Below, piece by piece: positions 61,550-64,000 of a stretch of DNA of 64,000 bases. The notes beneath the pieces are model-generated. The model saw only the letters and a program-made list of their open reading frames with translations. It was not told where the DNA came from and did no database searches. The stretch's first letter is position 1, and every line of letters starts with the position of its first letter. Source of the DNA: Ampelomyces quisqualis (lineage: Eukaryota; Ascomycota; Dothideomycetes; Pleosporales; Phaeosphaeriaceae); assembly GCA_018398575.1 (NCBI GenBank), contig JAGTXZ010000021.1:372001-436000 (forward strand). Reading direction: 5' to 3'. The translations under genes were made by a program, and so were the position numbers.

Positions 61550-62868
61550 TCACTCCTTTCGTACTACTCCACTCTGCATCCACTCGTCTCTCATTCGTCT
61601 CCATATATGGTCCCCTCTGAAGCCCCAGACCCAGCGCTCTTCCTTCAGTGCCTTCATCTTGTCCTCGAGCATCTTCTGGTCCTTCTCGTAGTCCCACCGG
61701 GTCTTACCCGCCATGTTCTTGATGACGACCAATAACTCCTCACACACAATTTCCTCGCTCATGCACGTTGCAATCGTGTCCATGCACTCTTCCACATCCA
61801 TATCCCAGCCATACACGAATTCTTTGAGTGTTTCTGCTGCCCTCAGATCCGTCTTGATGTGTCTTTTCAGGCTGGCAGGGTATGGTGGGCCGGGTATGCC
61901 TTCGATCTTCACCCGGCACAGTGGGCATGTACGGTGGGGGTATTTAGCCTCGTCAATCTTGGGTGTGCTCATCCACTGCTCTAAACAGGCTTTGCCGATG
62001 ATATGGCCGCAGTATTTGATGCGAACGGGAAAGTCAGCCAGCAGCTCCGGGACCGTGTTCGTAGACAAATCTGTGTACGAGTTCTGGCAGACGGGGCAAC
62101 AGCCTTCGTTGTCATCGACGATATCAGGACGCAGCTTGATAGTGGAAAGCGGTATGGCGCAGGCGAAGTGATCAATTTTGAGGTCTTGGGTGCGATCGAC
62201 GATTTGACTGCGGATGTCATGTGCGTCTCTATCCAGTGTAGATACACGCTGAAGAGCTTTGCGACGCTGCGTCGCCAAAGTGCTGATACCTGATAGTTGT
62301 TCTGCTAGATTCAGTTTGGCGACCAGAATGACTGCTTTGTGTAGTCTCTCTTTAGGACCCGGCATGTCCGGTTCTGTCAGCGCCATATACAGTCTTTCCA
62401 TTTCGGACCACGTCTCCGTAAGTCCCACCGCCTCTTTCTCTATAGCGGACCGAAATATGCGAATATAGTGCTCTCGCTTCAGTACTCTAGCATGACTTGC
62501 GAGCATTTCGCTGATCCATGCGAGGGCTCGCTTGTGACCATCTTGGTCCTCGTCGTCTGGGTACTCTTTCAACTCGGACGGAAAGGTGGGCAGCGACGAG
62601 ACCTTTGAATTGCGACCACTATGAGGGTCCGCTGCAGTGACGTTACCCGACTTCTTCAGAGGTAGTTTGATGTCAAAGAGGCTCCGAAATCGTCGTCGGA
62701 CTTCCTTGTATACTAGTCACTGTCAGTGGCAGAATTCCGGCTTAGACGGTGTATTGTTCGCGATCTCGATCTGCGAGTAACCCTGCGTGCACCAAACGAG
62801 GATGTGTTACCTGCTGTAGCTGCTGGAACCTGCTTGTTTTGGATGAGTTGATCGATCGTGTCATCCAT
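61550..62868 (-). CDS. RING-finger protein (possible E3 ubiquitin ligase)
   Basis: Exons 62868-62811 and 62712-61550 around a 98-bp intron encode 406 aa. MDDTIDQLIQNKQVPAATA begins it. The RING-type domain lies about residues 235-300: CCPVCQNSYTDL, then IKYCGHIIGKACLEQW and HRTCPLCRVKI, a full C-x2-C ... C-x-H ... C-x2-C zinc set with a long loop between the first pair and CGH. Helical regions with Arg/Glu flank it; the C-terminus is Trp-rich (WVWGFRGDHIWRRMRDEW). No membrane segment. E3 activity and targets are inferred from the RING only. Confidence 0.82.
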
Positions 62869-63797
62869 CGCGCTCGCTCACTGTGTTGAGATTTGAGGTT
62901 TCAGGTGTTGTGCGAGAGGTTACAGTGTTGCGGTGAGCAAGAGACGTTGTGGCCTGGAGTGAATGTTTGTACCCGTGATGGTGTGGTGGGGGTGGGTCGT
63001 GTGCCCCCGCACGTGGTCGCACCTTCTATCGGTACGCGCTGCTGCTCCTTTACTTCCCGCTCTTTGTACCTACCCTTAACCAATACTGCGATTCAGGCAC
63101 GACATCGAGCACGTTGGTGCTCACGAAAATCAGAGATCATCTCGAGATACATTCATTCCAAGAGGGCGCGTGAGTAATATTGTGCAAGAGGCTTTCCGTG
63201 GCCTACTGTACAGTACGTTGGGCTCATGTACACCTCGCGACAATCAAATCATTCCACAGTTCGCCTCCTTGTCCCGTGTATTAATCAGAAGGATGGCAAG
63301 CCGAACGACCATGCAAGGCATCAACGGCAGATAAACTGATTGGGCTCGGTCTCGATCTATAACAGTGTAGGCGTTTGATACTGGTTTGCACAGCTTGGAG
63401 CGTAGTCATGAGAACTTACCCACCACTGCTCTGGGCGGTGTTTCCGCGCCTAAGGCGCATGAGGTTGTATTCGCCAACTTGAGCACATACACGCCGAGCT
63501 ACTACGCAAGACTTCGAGGTTCCCAACATATCTGGCAAGTGCTTCGTTGCAGCTGCAACAATTTAGTGGAATCCAAGTGAAATATGGCGCGGCCGAGGAC
63601 ATTCAGATCAGGAAGCATTTCTTGCACGGCATCAAGAGCTTTGCGATTCGATAGTCCCCTACGGAAATTATATGTCGTTGTGTAGCCCGCCTCAGCGTTC
63701 AAATGTGCACGTCAGGGCTCAAAATAAAAATAAAAAGCAAGCTTAGAAAAGCCTGATATCATCCAACGATTGTTCGGTCATCTGAATAGGTTCCCTC
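62869..63797. other. Intergenic, nothing recognised
   Basis: About 930 bp between the RING gene and the partial gene at the edge. No supported ORF or repeat. Confidence 0.5.
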
Positions 63798-64000
63798 TCA
63801 GGGCATAACATTAGGGAGCAGCCCCACTCCCTGCTCCAACTTGATTTGCAATTGCATTTCGTTCTTAACCTGGAGTAATGCAGCCTCGAGCATCTCAAGA
63901 CAAGGCTGCATGGCATCGTGCCTGGTCTGACAGCCGCGCTCGACTCCCAGATCCTTGATGCACATGGGTGGATGGCGCTGGGAACAGTTCAGTTCGACTA
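63798..64000 (-). CDS. 3' end of an unidentified gene (runs off the window)
   Basis: A minus-strand frame is open from the window edge to a TGA at 63798-63800. It reads CSQRHPPMCIKDLGVERGCQ, HDAMQPCLEMLEAALLQVKN and EMQLQIKLEQGVGLLPNVMP. The amphipathic, Gln/Glu/Leu-rich end suggests a coiled coil, and the Cys/His content is above average. Sixty-six codons are visible, with no ATG needed because the start lies outside. No family recognised. Confidence 0.4.
   Translation of the reverse strand, partial: VELNCSQRHPPMCIKDLGVERGCQTRHDAMQPCLEMLEAALLQVKNEMQLQIKLEQGVGLLPNVMP

Overview
This window is a piece of the nuclear genome of a filamentous ascomycete. Its gene content best fits a Dothideomycete of the Pleosporales type; no species can be named from sequence alone. 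The evidence is gene style and content: GT-AG introns that are mostly 43-100 bp, with CTRAY branch points, and clear eukaryotic housekeeping proteins (CDC16, YJU2, SRP54, RRP15, YAH1, UGO1, glucosidase II alpha, NDK, CFD1). Alongside these are filamentous-fungal families: a HET-domain protein, APH-fold kinases, a cytochrome P450, a LaeA-like methyltransferase, 2EXR proteins, and secreted GH43, GH10 and GH1 enzymes. There are no prokaryotic features, no CRISPR array and no tRNA or rRNA that I could support.

Layout. 0-2 kb: a decayed aminoglycoside-phosphotransferase-like gene. 2.5-13.3 kb: a dense housekeeping block built mainly of divergent pairs with short shared promoters (CDC16/YJU2, SRP54/RRP15, YAH1/UGO1), plus a secreted GH43. 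13.3-20 kb: a pure TTA microsatellite, a HET-domain gene, and a divergent P450/LaeA-like methyltransferase pair. 20-31 kb: a gene-poor stretch with a truncated APH relic, one conserved gene of unknown function, a small secreted six-cysteine protein, the wreck of a CCH1-type calcium-channel C-terminus, and an intact GH10 xylanase. 31-44 kb: a DUF2293 gene, the glucosidase II alpha/NDK pair, a nucleotidyltransferase-like protein, a NAP-family histone chaperone, and a GH1 beta-glucosidase whose second intron reads as a spliceosomal twin intron (stwintron). 44-56 kb: two 2EXR proteins, a CACTG-ended MITE-like element, a TauD dioxygenase, a large acidic secreted protein, CFD1 with a duplicated 3' end, and a disordered lysine-tailed protein. 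56-64 kb: a doubtful secreted ORF, a DUF7924-like protein with PD-(D/E)xK-like residues, an internally deleted FAD-oxidoreductase pseudogene, a PP2C phosphatase, a RING protein, and a partial gene at the right edge.

How the genes relate. Three secreted glycoside hydrolases (GH43, GH10, GH1) suggest plant-biomass use. The P450 and methyltransferase share a promoter and may act in one secondary-metabolic step, but no backbone enzyme is present. YAH1 and CFD1 both serve iron-sulfur biogenesis (mitochondrial and cytosolic) but are unlinked here. Exon boundaries were worked out by hand from reading frame and splice signals; without transcript data they are predictions.
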